The notes under the pieces were generated by a model that searched no databases, was not told the origin of the DNA, and saw nothing but the letters and a program-made list of their open reading frames with translations. Both the position numbers and the translations under genes were made by a program. Positions 40,640-49,422 of a stretch of 64,000 nucleotides of DNA are shown piece by piece. Each line of letters opens with the position of its first letter. Within the stretch, counting starts at the first letter, position 1. The DNA comes from Streptomyces olivochromogenes. GTDB taxonomy: Bacteria; Actinomycetota; Actinomycetes; Streptomycetales; Streptomycetaceae. The stretch is from assembly GCF_001514115.1 (NCBI RefSeq), contig NZ_KQ948457.1:125829-189828 (forward strand), written 5' to 3'.

Positions 40640-42229
40640 GTGAGCTCGAAACCTGTCGTACTCATCGCTGAAGAGCTGTCGCCCGCGACCGTCGACGCCC
40701 TGGGCCCGGACTTCGAGATCCGGCACGCGAACGGCGCGGACCGCGCCGAGCTGCTGCCCGCGATCGCCGACGTCGACGCGATCCTGATCCGTTCGGCCAC
40801 CAAGGTCGACGCGGAGGCCGTGGCCGCCGCGAAGAAGCTCAAGGTCGTCGCACGAGCCGGCGTCGGCCTGGACAACGTCGACGTCTCCGCCGCCACCAAG
40901 GCCGGCGTGATGGTCGTCAACGCCCCCACCTCGAACATCGTGACCGCGGCCGAGCTGGCCTGCGGCCTCCTGCTCGCCACCGCGCGCCACATCCCCCAGG
41001 CCAACTCCGCGCTGAAGAACGGCGAGTGGAAGCGCTCGAAGTACACCGGAGTCGAGCTCGCCGAGAAGACCCTCGGCGTCGTCGGCCTCGGCCGCATCGG
41101 CGCGCTGGTCGCCCAGCGCATGTCCGCGTTCGGCATGAAGGTCGTCGCCTACGACCCCTACGTCCAGCCTGCCCGGGCCGCGCAGATGGGCGTCAAGGTC
41201 CTCTCCCTCGACGAGCTGCTCGAGGTCTCGGACTTCATCACGGTGCACCTGCCCAAGACCCCCGAGACGGTCGGTCTCATCGGTGACGAGGCGCTGCACA
41301 AGGTCAAGCCGTCGGTGCGGATCGTCAACGCCGCGCGCGGCGGGATCGTCGACGAGGAGGCGCTGTTCTCGGCGCTCAAGGAGGGCCGCGTCGCCGGCGC
41401 CGGCCTCGACGTGTACGCGAAGGAGCCCTGCACGGACTCCCCGCTCTTCGAGCTCGACCAGGTCGTCTGCACCCCGCACCTCGGCGCCTCCACGGACGAG
41501 GCGCAGGAGAAGGCCGGTGTCTCCGTCGCCCGCTCGGTGCGCCTCGCCCTCGCCGGTGAGCTCGTCCCGGACGCGGTGAACGTGCAGGGCGGTGTCATCG
41601 CCGAGGACGTCAAGCCCGGTCTGCCGCTCGCCGAGAAGCTCGGCCGCATCTTCACCGCCCTCGCGGGCGAGGTCGCGGTCCGCCTCGACGTCGAGGTGTA
41701 CGGCGAGATCACCCAGCACGACGTCAAGGTGCTCGAACTCTCCGCGCTCAAGGGCGTGTTCGAGGACGTCGTCGACGAGACGGTGTCCTACGTCAACGCC
41801 CCGCTGTTCGCGCAGGAGCGCGGCGTCGAGGTCCGTCTGACCACGAGCTCGGAGTCCCCCGACCACCGCAACGTGGTCACGGTGCGCGGCACGCTCGGCG
41901 ACGGCCAGGAGATCTCGGTCTCCGGCACGCTGGCCGGCCCCAAGCACCTGCAGAAGATCGTCGCCGTCGGCGACTACGACGTGGACCTCGCGCTCGCCGC
42001 CCACATGGTCGTGCTGAGCTACGAGGACCGTCCCGGTGTCGTCGGCACCGTCGGCCGCATCCTCGGCGAGGCGGGCATCAACATCGCCGGCATGCAGGTC
42101 GCGCGTGCCGCCGCGGGCGGCGAGGCCCTCGCGGTCCTCACCGTCGACGACACGGTCCCGCAGAACGTGCTGAGCGACGTGGCCGAGGAGATCGGCGCCA
42201 CCTCGGCGCGCTCGGTGAACCTCGTCTGA
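40640..42229 (+). CDS. serA: D-3-phosphoglycerate dehydrogenase
   Basis: A 529-residue long-form SerA, oxidising 3-phosphoglycerate in the first step of serine synthesis. It has an N-terminal substrate domain, the NAD domain with VVGLGRIGALVAQ, catalytic Arg in NAARGGIVDE, Glu in VYAKEP and His in TPHLGAST, the intervening domain typical of actinobacterial SerA (about 315-450) and a C-terminal ACT domain (about 455-529, LSYEDRPGVVGTVGRIL) for serine feedback. GTG 40640 has GAGGA 5 nt upstream; a GTG at 40628 is less likely. It is monocistronic between two strong hairpins. Confidence 0.95.
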   Translation: MSSKPVVLIAEELSPATVDALGPDFEIRHANGADRAELLPAIADVDAILIRSATKVDAEAVAAAKKLKVVARAGVGLDNVDVSAATKAGVMVVNAPTSNIVTAAELACGLLLATARHIPQANSALKNGEWKRSKYTGVELAEKTLGVVGLGRIGALVAQRMSAFGMKVVAYDPYVQPARAAQMGVKVLSLDELLEVSDFITVHLPKTPETVGLIGDEALHKVKPSVRIVNAARGGIVDEEALFSALKEGRVAGAGLDVYAKEPCTDSPLFELDQVVCTPHLGASTDEAQEKAGVSVARSVRLALAGELVPDAVNVQGGVIAEDVKPGLPLAEKLGRIFTALAGEVAVRLDVEVYGEITQHDVKVLELSALKGVFEDVVDETVSYVNAPLFAQERGVEVRLTTSSESPDHRNVVTVRGTLGDGQEISVSGTLAGPKHLQKIVAVGDYDVDLALAAHMVVLSYEDRPGVVGTVGRILGEAGINIAGMQVARAAAGGEALAVLTVDDTVPQNVLSDVAEEIGATSARSVNLV

Positions 42230-42259
42230 CCTTCGCGGTACGCGGGCGCAGTACACGGG

Positions 42260-42294
42260 CCGGGGCCCGGTCACCTCAGGTGACCGGGCCCCGG
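42260..42294. terminator. 16-bp perfect hairpin between serA and LAL gene
   Basis: CCGGGGCCCGGTCACC (42260-42275) and its exact complement (42279-42294), loop TCA. Serves both convergent genes. Confidence 0.8.
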
Positions 42295-42311
42295 TCGTGC
42301 GCGGGGGTCGG

Positions 42312-45287
42312 TCACGCGCGGGAGTCCCGGGGCGGCTCGACCAGCCCCTCCCGGTAGGCGATGGCCACGGCCTCGGTACGGCCCGAGGCGCCCAGCTTGG
42401 CGAGGATGTTGGAGACGTGCACGCTCGCCGTCTTCCCCGTGATGAACAGCTCCTCGCCGATCTGACGGTTGGTGCGGCCGCGCGCCAGCAGCCTCAGGAC
42501 ATCGCTCTCGCGGGCGGTCAGCGCCGGGACACGGTCCGCGGCGGACGGCGAGTCGGCGAGCCGACCGCGCCGGATCAGGGTGTCCAGCTCCTCGCGCAGC
42601 GGTACGGCGCCGAGCCGGACGGCGGTGTCGCGCGCCGCACGGGCCCGCTCGGCGGCCTCCTCCCGACGGTCCGCCACGAGCAGCGCCTCGGCCAACCGCC
42701 TTTCGCAGCGGGCCAGTTCATAGGGATCGCCGTAGTCGAACGCGGCGACCGCCTTCTCCCAGGCGGCCACCTCGGGACCCGAGTGCGCGCGCAGCCACTC
42801 CGCCTCGGCGCGGGCGAGCCAGGCCAGCCCCTCCGGTCCCTGCCGCGAGCCGTCCTCCCCCTTCGCGGCCGTACTCCGGGCCACCTCCACCAGCTCGGTC
42901 GCGAGGTCCGCCCAGCGCAGGGCGCCCGCGTTGTCGCCGGTCAGGCGCAGCTCGACGGCGGCGTCCGCGACCGCCGACAGAGCCAGCGCCGCGAGCCGCA
43001 CACCGATGTCGGGCCGCTCGACGCCGGAGCTGTCGCTGAGCGATGCGAGCGTCGAACGTACGGAGGCGACGGCGCCCTCGGGGTCGCCGCGCAGGGCGGC
43101 GGCGTCGGTCAGCACGATGCCCGCGACGAGCGTGGCCATCCAGTCGAACGGTCCGTCGAGCAGCGCGCGGGCCCGCTCGGCGGCCCCTTCCTCGCCGCGC
43201 GCCAGGGTGACGTACAACGCGGGCCCGACGGCGAAGCGGCCCGCCGGTGGCAGCCGTTCGGCGTCGACGGCGGCCGCCCGCGCGCACTCGTCCCAGCGGC
43301 CCAGGGTGTAGAGGATCAGGGACTGGAGGTAGCGCAGCTCCAGTGCGTACGGGGAGGAGACGAGGCCGGAGCGGTTCGCCCACTGGAGTCCCTCGGCGAG
43401 CCAGGTCAGGCACTCGTCCAGGGCCCCGGACTCGTACGCCCCGATGGCGAGGTTGAAGAGGGCGCGCATCTCGATGGAGACATTGCCGGCGCGCCGGGCC
43501 AGGTCACGGGCCTGCCGAAGCCGCTCCCGGCCCTCGGCCGTACGCCGGTTGTGGTCCTCCAGACCGACCAGGGAGATGATCAAGTCGGCCTGGGCGTCGG
43601 CGAGTCGGAGCTCCTCGGCGGTGCGCAGCGCCTGCCGGGCGACGCGCTCGGCGTCCTCGTCGTGGCCCATGTACCGCGCGGCCATGACATGGGTGGCCGC
43701 CGCCCACACCCAGGTGTGCGACGGGGGCTCGGCCGGGATCATGGCCAGCGCCTCGCTGCTGTAGGTGAAGGCGGCCTTCAGACTGTCGACGCGCATCAGA
43801 TTGCCCGCGAGGGTGTAGCGGACGCGGGCGGCGAGCTCCGAGTCCGCGTCCGACCCCGCCCTGGCGAGTGCGGCGCGGGTGAGGGAGACCGCCCGGTGGG
43901 TCTCCCCGGCGTGCGCGGCGGCGGCGGAGGCGCGCAGGGTGAGCGCGACCGGGTCGCCGTTGCGGGGGCGGGCGCCGGGGTCCACCGCGGGCCACAGTTC
44001 GAGAGCGGCCTCCACGTGGTGCAGCTCCTCGGCGGGCGCGCCGACCCGCTGGGCGTGGTCGGCGGCTTCCAGCGAGGCGGTCAGCGCGTCCGCGAGATCG
44101 TGGCTCTCCCGCGAGTGGTGGGCGCGCTCGGCCGCGCTCTCCGCCGTGTGACCGCGACCGGCGAGGAGCTTGGCGAAGGCGCCGTGCAGCCGGACCCGCT
44201 CGCCGGGCAGCAGATCGGCGTAGACGGCCTCACGGGCGAGGGCGTGCCGGAAGGAGTACGTGGCGTCGTCGCCGGGGGCCAGCAGCTGCCGTCCTACGGC
44301 CTCCCGCAACGCCGACTCCAGCTCGTCCTCGGGCAGTTGTACGGCGTCACGCAGCAGGTCGTGCTCGACGCGCCGCCCGGCTACCGCGGCCGTGCGCAGC
44401 ACCTGCTGGGCGGTGTCGGAGAGTTGCTCGATCCGGATGAGGAGGAGGTCGGCGAGGCCGCTCGGCATGGCGGGCGCCGCCGGGTCGAGGTCGCCCGGCA
44501 GCGCGGCGAGCAGCTCCTCCGCGTAGAAGGCGTTGCCCTCGGCGCGGTCGACGATGCGGCGGACGGTGGTGTCGGAGAGGGCGTCCGTCCGCAGGGCGCG
44601 CACCAGGCGGGCCACTTCGGCGTCGGCCATGGGGCGCAGTTCGAGCCGGTCCACGGAGGGGAGCCGGGCCAGCTCGGCGAGCAGGGGGCGCAGGGGGTGG
44701 CGGCGGTGCAGGTCGTCCGAGCGGTACGAGGCGAAGAGGGCGAGGCGGTGGGTGGGGGAGCCGGGGGTCGGATTCTGCAGGACGCCTCGGCTGAGGAGGA
44801 AGCGCAGGAGGTCCCTCGATGACTGGTCCGCCCAGTGGAGGTCTTCGAGGACAAGGAGGAGGGGGGTGATGTCGGCGGCGTCCGCCAGCAGGCCGGCCAC
44901 GCCCTCGAAGAGTCGCAGCCGGTTGCCGGTGTCCGTGTCCGTCCCGCTGCCGGAGCCCAGGAGGCGGTCGACCGCCGGGTGTGCCGCGAGGGCGGCGGCG
45001 AACCGCTCGTCTCCGCCGAGCACGCCGAGGATCTCCGTGAACGGCAGATAGGGCAGGCCCACGTCGCCGAGGTCCACGCAGTGGCCGGTGAGCACCGTCA
45101 TGCCGGTGCGCGTGGCGTGTGCGGCGGCCTCCGTCAGGACGCGGGTCTTGCCGACGCCGGCGTCTCCGGAGAGGACGACGGCGCGGGGGGTGCCGGCGCG
45201 GGCGCGGTCCAGCACGCCGGTGAGCCGGGCGAGTTCGTCGTCCCGGCCGATGAACGGTGTACCGGATGTCTGTGCCACGCCGCCCAT
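42312..45287 (-). CDS. LAL-type LuxR transcriptional regulator (AAA ATPase + HTH)
   Basis: About 991 residues. The AAA domain starts FIGRDDELARLTGVL, with Walker A SGDAGVGKTR and Walker B LLLVLEDLHWAD. A TPR-like helical middle follows (about 400-880), and a C-terminal LuxR HTH (about 925-980: LTARESDVLRLLARGRTN, GKTASVHVSNILAKL). It is the second LAL regulator of this window, and its HTH is nearly the same as that of the one at 26379-29462, pointing to an old duplication. The start is ATG 45287 or the GTG 12 nt later. It is convergent with serA, and no target gene is adjacent because the upstream gap is a repeat region. Confidence 0.88.
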   Translation of the reverse strand: MGGVAQTSGTPFIGRDDELARLTGVLDRARAGTPRAVVLSGDAGVGKTRVLTEAAAHATRTGMTVLTGHCVDLGDVGLPYLPFTEILGVLGGDERFAAALAAHPAVDRLLGSGSGTDTDTGNRLRLFEGVAGLLADAADITPLLLVLEDLHWADQSSRDLLRFLLSRGVLQNPTPGSPTHRLALFASYRSDDLHRRHPLRPLLAELARLPSVDRLELRPMADAEVARLVRALRTDALSDTTVRRIVDRAEGNAFYAEELLAALPGDLDPAAPAMPSGLADLLLIRIEQLSDTAQQVLRTAAVAGRRVEHDLLRDAVQLPEDELESALREAVGRQLLAPGDDATYSFRHALAREAVYADLLPGERVRLHGAFAKLLAGRGHTAESAAERAHHSRESHDLADALTASLEAADHAQRVGAPAEELHHVEAALELWPAVDPGARPRNGDPVALTLRASAAAAHAGETHRAVSLTRAALARAGSDADSELAARVRYTLAGNLMRVDSLKAAFTYSSEALAMIPAEPPSHTWVWAAATHVMAARYMGHDEDAERVARQALRTAEELRLADAQADLIISLVGLEDHNRRTAEGRERLRQARDLARRAGNVSIEMRALFNLAIGAYESGALDECLTWLAEGLQWANRSGLVSSPYALELRYLQSLILYTLGRWDECARAAAVDAERLPPAGRFAVGPALYVTLARGEEGAAERARALLDGPFDWMATLVAGIVLTDAAALRGDPEGAVASVRSTLASLSDSSGVERPDIGVRLAALALSAVADAAVELRLTGDNAGALRWADLATELVEVARSTAAKGEDGSRQGPEGLAWLARAEAEWLRAHSGPEVAAWEKAVAAFDYGDPYELARCERRLAEALLVADRREEAAERARAARDTAVRLGAVPLREELDTLIRRGRLADSPSAADRVPALTARESDVLRLLARGRTNRQIGEELFITGKTASVHVSNILAKLGASGRTEAVAIAYREGLVEPPRDSRA

Positions 45288-45359
45288 CCTGACACGCCCC
45301 ACCGACACGGCCCCGCCCCTTTTCCCTCGCCCCCGCCGCCCCTACCCGTCCCGTCCCCA

Positions 45360-45404
45360 GGGGCTCCGCCCCTTCGACCCCGCCAGGGGCGCTGCGCCCC
45401 CTGG
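45360..45404. repeat. Streptomyces dispersed hairpin element
   Basis: GGGGCTCCGCCCC (45360-45372) and a CCAGGGGCGC/GCGCCCCCTGG hairpin (45383-45404) are followed by CGTCCTCAAACGCCGGACGG (from 45430). I recognise this string of elements from many Streptomyces intergenic regions. It lies in the 636-bp gap 45288-45923, which has no gene. Confidence 0.6.
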
Positions 45405-45570
45405 ACCCCCGCATCGGCCTGAACGGCCTCGTCCTCAAACGCCGGACGGGCTGGGTGGTGTGGGTCCGGGGTGCGTGGGTGGACGTGGGGTGGGTGGGGC
45501 ATCGGCCTCCGGCCTGGCCCTCTGGCGCCGGACGGGTTGGATGGCGGGGGCCGGGCCGGGGCTTTTGGGG

Positions 45571-45860
45571 GCGCGGGGAACTGCGCGATCAGCCCCCACG
45601 GGCCCGCAGGCAAGGTACTTCGGGTGGGTGGGGTTTCGGGGCGTAGCCCCGCTCGAGGGGCGCGGGGAACTGCGCGATCAGCCCCCACGGACCCGCAGGC
45701 AAGCTACTTCGGGTGGGTGGGGTTTCGGGGCGCAGCCCCGCCTGAGGGGCGCGGGGAACTGCGCGATCAGCCCCCACCGGTCCGCGGGTAAAGCACCTCG
45801 GGAGGGCGGGGCCCGGGGCGCAGCCCGGCCCGAGGGGCGCGGGGAACTGCGCGACCGGAC
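45571..45860. repeat. Tandem array of four about 89-bp units
   Basis: The core GCGCGGGGAACTGCGCGA recurs at 45571, 45660, 45749 and 45837, giving periods of 89, 89 and 88 bp. Between cores the units share AGCCCCCAC, CCCGCAGGCAAG, CTTCGGGTGGGTGGGG and GGGGCG(T/C)AGCCCCG, the last being self-complementary. The fourth unit has diverged most. A single related core occurs on the other strand at 18459-18480. Confidence 0.9.
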
Positions 45861-45923
45861 CCCGCCCCCCGTAGTCGGAGCGCACAGCCGGGGTTCCAAG
45901 GGCGTAGCCCTGGTGAAGGGGCG

Positions 45924-47489
45924 TCAGGCGGGAGCCTGTTCGGGGTGCGGGGCCTCGGCCCCGACTTCACGCACCCGCACGCGCCGCAACGTCGCAGCCG
46001 CCACCCCCGCCGCCCCCAGCAACAGCACCGCCCCCGCGATCGCCGCCGCCTGCATCCCACTGGTGAACGCCTCCCGCGCGGCCCGCGCCAGCGCATCGCC
46101 CGCGCCGCCCGGCAACCGGTGGGCGACCGCCAGCGCGCCGCCGAGGGTCTCCTGGGCCGGCGCCGGGGCGCCGGACGGAATCTCGTGGCGGTAGACGGCC
46201 GTACCGATGGACCCGAGGACCGCCATACCGAGCGCCCCGCCGAACTCGGCACCCGTCTCCAGCAGCGAGGACGCGGCGCCCGCGTTGCCCACGGGGACGG
46301 TGCCCAGCGCCAGATCCATCATCTGGGACATCACGGTGACGATCCCCGAGGCGAGGACACCGGCCCCGGCGAGGACCAGCCACATCGAGTCGGTCCCGGT
46401 GAAGGCCAGCAGCCCGTAGCCGCACGCGCCGAGGACGAAGCCGCCGGAGACGACGTGGGCGCGGTGGACGCCCTTCTGCACCAGCTGCGCGGCGACCGGC
46501 GCGGCGACCCCGACCAGGACCGTCGGCAGCAGTGACCACAGGGCGGCCTCCATGGAGCTCTTGCCGAGGACCGACTGCAGGTACTGCGTGGTGAAGTACG
46601 CCGAGCCCATCATCCCGAACGCGGAGACCAGGTTGAGCGCGACGGCGGGCGCGAAGCCCCGGCCCCGGAACAACTCGGGGGAGATCAGCGGGGACTTGGC
46701 GGTGCGCTGCCGCTGGACGAAGAGCGCGGCGAAGACGAGACCGACGACGATCGAGGCGCCGTACTCGAACTTCCAGCCCTCGGACGGGATTTCCTTCACG
46801 CCGTAGATGACGGGCAGCACGGCGGCCATCGACAGCGGCACGCTGAGCAGGTCGAAACGGCCCGGTTCCGGGTTCTTGGACTCGGGGAGCAGGATCGGGC
46901 CGAGGACCAGCAGCAGCACCATCGCGGGCAGGTTGACGAGGAAGACCGAGCCCCACCAGAAGTACTCGACGAGGACCCCGCTCATCACCGAACCGAGCGC
47001 GATACCGCCGGTCATGACGCCGGACCACAGACCGATCGCCTTCGCGCGCTGTCCGGGGTCGGTGAACATCGTGCGGATGATCGCCATCGTCGACGGCATG
47101 AGGGTGGCGCCACCGATGCCGAGGACCGCGCGGGCCGCGATCAGCATCTCGGCGCTGTCGGCGTAGGCGGCCATGACCGAGGCCGTGCCGAAGGCGGCGG
47201 CGCCGAAGAGGAGGAGCTTGCGGCGGCCTATGCGGTCGCCGAGCGAGCCCATCGTCATCAGCAGTCCGGCGAGCACGAACGCGTAGATGTCGAAGATCCA
47301 CAGCTGCTGGGTGCCGCTCGGCTCCAGGTCCGAGCTGATCGCGGGGATCGCGAAGTAGAGGACCGAGACGTCCATCGAGACCAGGAGCAGAGGAAGCATC
47401 AGGACGCCGAGGGCGGTCCATTCGCGGCGGCCGGCGCGGCCTGAGCCGGGTGCGGGGGTGGTGCTCGTCGAGTGCTTCGAGTTCGTCAT
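45924..47489 (-). CDS. MFS transporter, DHA2/14-helix drug efflux type
   Basis: A 521-residue drug:H+ antiporter of the QacA/SmvA/EmrB type with about 14 hydrophobic helices. The N-terminal part has LLVSMDVSVLYFAIPAIS (motif D1-like), MGSLGDRIGRRKLL (motif A) and AVLGIGGATLMPSTMA (motif C region near GVMTGGIALGSVMSG). The C-terminus is Glu/Pro-rich. It is divergent from a TetR regulator at 47587 over a 97-bp gap containing operator-like repeats, so it is probably de-repressed by its drug substrates. Confidence 0.9.
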   Translation of the reverse strand: MTNSKHSTSTTPAPGSGRAGRREWTALGVLMLPLLLVSMDVSVLYFAIPAISSDLEPSGTQQLWIFDIYAFVLAGLLMTMGSLGDRIGRRKLLLFGAAAFGTASVMAAYADSAEMLIAARAVLGIGGATLMPSTMAIIRTMFTDPGQRAKAIGLWSGVMTGGIALGSVMSGVLVEYFWWGSVFLVNLPAMVLLLVLGPILLPESKNPEPGRFDLLSVPLSMAAVLPVIYGVKEIPSEGWKFEYGASIVVGLVFAALFVQRQRTAKSPLISPELFRGRGFAPAVALNLVSAFGMMGSAYFTTQYLQSVLGKSSMEAALWSLLPTVLVGVAAPVAAQLVQKGVHRAHVVSGGFVLGACGYGLLAFTGTDSMWLVLAGAGVLASGIVTVMSQMMDLALGTVPVGNAGAASSLLETGAEFGGALGMAVLGSIGTAVYRHEIPSGAPAPAQETLGGALAVAHRLPGGAGDALARAAREAFTSGMQAAAIAGAVLLLGAAGVAAATLRRVRVREVGAEAPHPEQAPA

Positions 47490-47506
47490 GACAGGGACTG
47501 TACGGA

Positions 47507-47579
47507 CGTCTTAAACGCTTGTCTAGTACGTTTGTGTAAGACGAGCGTGTGGGACGGTTGTCTGTATCGGGAGTACGCT
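47507..47579. promoter_or_regulatory. Divergent MFS/tetR control region
   Basis: CGTCTTA (47507-47513) and TAAGACG (47537-47543) are inverted 7-bp arms enclosing the direct repeats ACGCTTGT and ACGTTTGT. TACGCT at 47574-47579 lies 7 nt before the tetR ATG, a leaderless arrangement. A TetR operator is likely here. Confidence 0.5.
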
Positions 47580-47586
47580 GATCGGC

Positions 47587-48174
47587 ATGGGACACCGTGA
47601 GGATCTGCTCGAAGGCGCCAAGCGCTGCCTGCTGGAGAAGGGGTTCGTGCGCACCACGGCGCGCGACATCGTGAAGGAGTCCGGGACGAACCTGGCGTCC
47701 ATCGGCTACCACTACGGGTCGAAGGACGCGCTGCTGACGCAGGCCTTCGTGGAGCTGGTGCAGGAGTGGGGCGAGAAGTTCGCCCCACACCAGGAGCGCG
47801 AGGGCGCGCCCGGGGGTTCCGTGGAGCGGTTCCACAGCGTGTGGGCGCGGATGCTGGAGTCCTTCGAGGAGTTCAGGCCCGTCTGGGCGGCCAGCATGGA
47901 GATCGTGACGCAGGGGGAGCGGGTGCCGCAGCTGCGGGACCTCATCGCGAAGGCGCAGATCGAGGGACGGGCCGGGCTCGTCGCGATGTTCACGGGTCTG
48001 GACGAGGAGACGCTCGACGAGCGCACCGTCCAGTCCCTCGGCGGCTTCTACCAGGCGCTGCTCAACGGCCTGATGGTGCAGTGGCTCTTCGACCCGGCGA
48101 GCGCCTCCACGGCGGACGACCTCACGGAGGGGCTGCGACGGGTGATCGAGGGGGCGACCGGGCCCCGGGACTGA
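47587..48174 (+). CDS. TetR family transcriptional regulator of the divergent efflux gene
   Basis: A 195-residue TetR protein. The HTH lies at about 5-50 (LLEGAKRCLLEKGFVRTTAR, ESGTNLASIGYHYGSKDALL), followed by a ligand-binding helical domain with WASMEIVTQGERVPQLRD-like sequence and a C-terminal VQWLFDPASAST. The start ATG 47587 is leaderless-like. Its position back-to-back with the 14-helix MFS gene is the usual arrangement for a local repressor. It is convergent with the next MFS gene, with 4 nt between the stops. Confidence 0.92.
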   Translation: MGHREDLLEGAKRCLLEKGFVRTTARDIVKESGTNLASIGYHYGSKDALLTQAFVELVQEWGEKFAPHQEREGAPGGSVERFHSVWARMLESFEEFRPVWAASMEIVTQGERVPQLRDLIAKAQIEGRAGLVAMFTGLDEETLDERTVQSLGGFYQALLNGLMVQWLFDPASASTADDLTEGLRRVIEGATGPRD

Positions 48175-48178
48175 GGCG

Positions 48179-49375
48179 TCACCCGGCCACGACTCCGGTC
48201 GGCGAGGTGCCGGACCCGCGATCGGCTCGCGCATCGCGGTACGCCGGGATCAGCGCCGCCAGCATCAGCACGGCGGTGACGGCGAGCGCCGACGGATACC
48301 CCGTCACCCCGGCCAGCACGCCGAAACCCGCCGCGCCGACGCCCATGCCACCGTCGTACGCGACGTTCCACAGCGCGGTGACGGTGCCGTACCCGGAGGC
48401 CGGGACCCGCGCGTACATCAAGGTCAGCGTGGCGTTCTGGGCGATGCCGAAGCCGGTGCCGAAGACCGCGACCCCGACGAGGACCGCGACGGGACTGCCG
48501 GTCACCGCCGTGATCGACAGGCCCCCGGCCGAGAGGACCAGGCCGGGCACGACGAGACGCGCGGACCCGTGCCGGTCGCCGTACCGCCCCGCCGCCCAAC
48601 GGGCCGCGGTCGACGCGGCCGGCTGCACGAAGAGGGCCACGGCGACGACCGTGCCGTACGCGGCCGGGACGGCCAGCGGCAGGAACGTGACGACGATCCC
48701 GGCGGCGAGAGCGGTGGTCGCGAAGACGGCCCCGGGCCGCATCAGACCACCGGTGCGCAGCCCGGCCAGCACCCCCACCGTTTTCCCGGACGCCGGCTCC
48801 CGGTCCGGCAGGCCCGGTACGGCGAGGATCGCGGCCAGCGCCGCCACGCCCGCGGCCACGGCGACCGGCCCGTACCCGGCGTGCGCGGCGAGCCACACGC
48901 CGAGCGGCAGCGCGATCAGCGACGGCACTCCGGAGACCACGCCCACCAGCGCGAGGCCCTCCCCGCGCCGCTCGGCCGGAATGAGCGACGCGGTGAGCGC
49001 GCCGCCCGCGACGAGCGTGAGCGCGAAGCCGAGGCCGCGGACGAGACAGACCGTCACGATCCACGCCATGCCGTCGGAGGCGGTCAGGACCAGCGCGGGA
49101 GCGCCGAGCAGGGTGAGCCCGGCGATCAGCGCGACCCGGTAGCCGTAGCGGGCGACCAGGCGGGGAGCGGCCAGTTCACCCAGGACCGTGGAGAGCATCA
49201 GGGCGCCGGTGGCCAGGCCCGCGCCCGACGCCGTGGCGTAGCGGGGCACGACCGACAGGAGCAGGAAGAAGCTCGTCGAGGCGCCGACCATGCTCACGAA
49301 ACGGAGCAGCAGGGGGCGGGTGAGAAGAGGGGGCCTTGAAGCTGCCGCCGGGACGCGGGGCCTGGTCGTTGTCAT
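48179..49375 (-). CDS. MFS transporter, 12-helix
   Basis: A 398-residue MFS permease with about 12 helices. It begins RPPLLTRPLLLRFVSMVG and contains LVARYGYRVALIAGL in the motif A position, and LVVPGLVLSAGGLS and GTGFGIAQNATLTLMY in the second half. The type resembles small arabinose/drug-efflux-like MFS members; the substrate is unknown. The ATG at 49375 is preceded (on its strand) by TACCGT and 7 nt, a leaderless pattern. It diverges from a MocR-type regulator only 47 bp away, which probably controls it. Confidence 0.87.
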   Translation of the reverse strand: MTTTRPRVPAAASRPPLLTRPLLLRFVSMVGASTSFFLLLSVVPRYATASGAGLATGALMLSTVLGELAAPRLVARYGYRVALIAGLTLLGAPALVLTASDGMAWIVTVCLVRGLGFALTLVAGGALTASLIPAERRGEGLALVGVVSGVPSLIALPLGVWLAAHAGYGPVAVAAGVAALAAILAVPGLPDREPASGKTVGVLAGLRTGGLMRPGAVFATTALAAGIVVTFLPLAVPAAYGTVVAVALFVQPAASTAARWAAGRYGDRHGSARLVVPGLVLSAGGLSITAVTGSPVAVLVGVAVFGTGFGIAQNATLTLMYARVPASGYGTVTALWNVAYDGGMGVGAAGFGVLAGVTGYPSALAVTAVLMLAALIPAYRDARADRGSGTSPTGVVAG

Positions 49376-49382
49376 GGGAACG

Positions 49383-49414
49383 ACGGTAGGCAGCCGCCGG
49401 ACCCCCGGTAAGCT
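49383..49414. promoter_or_regulatory. Back-to-back leaderless promoters
   Basis: On the minus strand TACCGT (49388-49383) precedes the MFS ATG by 7 nt. On the plus strand TAAGCT (49409-49414) precedes the MocR ATG by 8 nt. Both promoters share a 47-bp gap. Confidence 0.5.
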
Positions 49415-49422
49415 CCAATTCC

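Noticed and set aside
40273..40671. 132-codon open frame before serA
   Set aside because: Codon third positions are not GC-biased as in real genes here, composition is random-like, and it overlaps the serA start.
45571..45860. CRISPR array
   Set aside because: The four units are contiguous 89-bp repeats with similar sequence throughout; there are no unique spacers and no cas genes.
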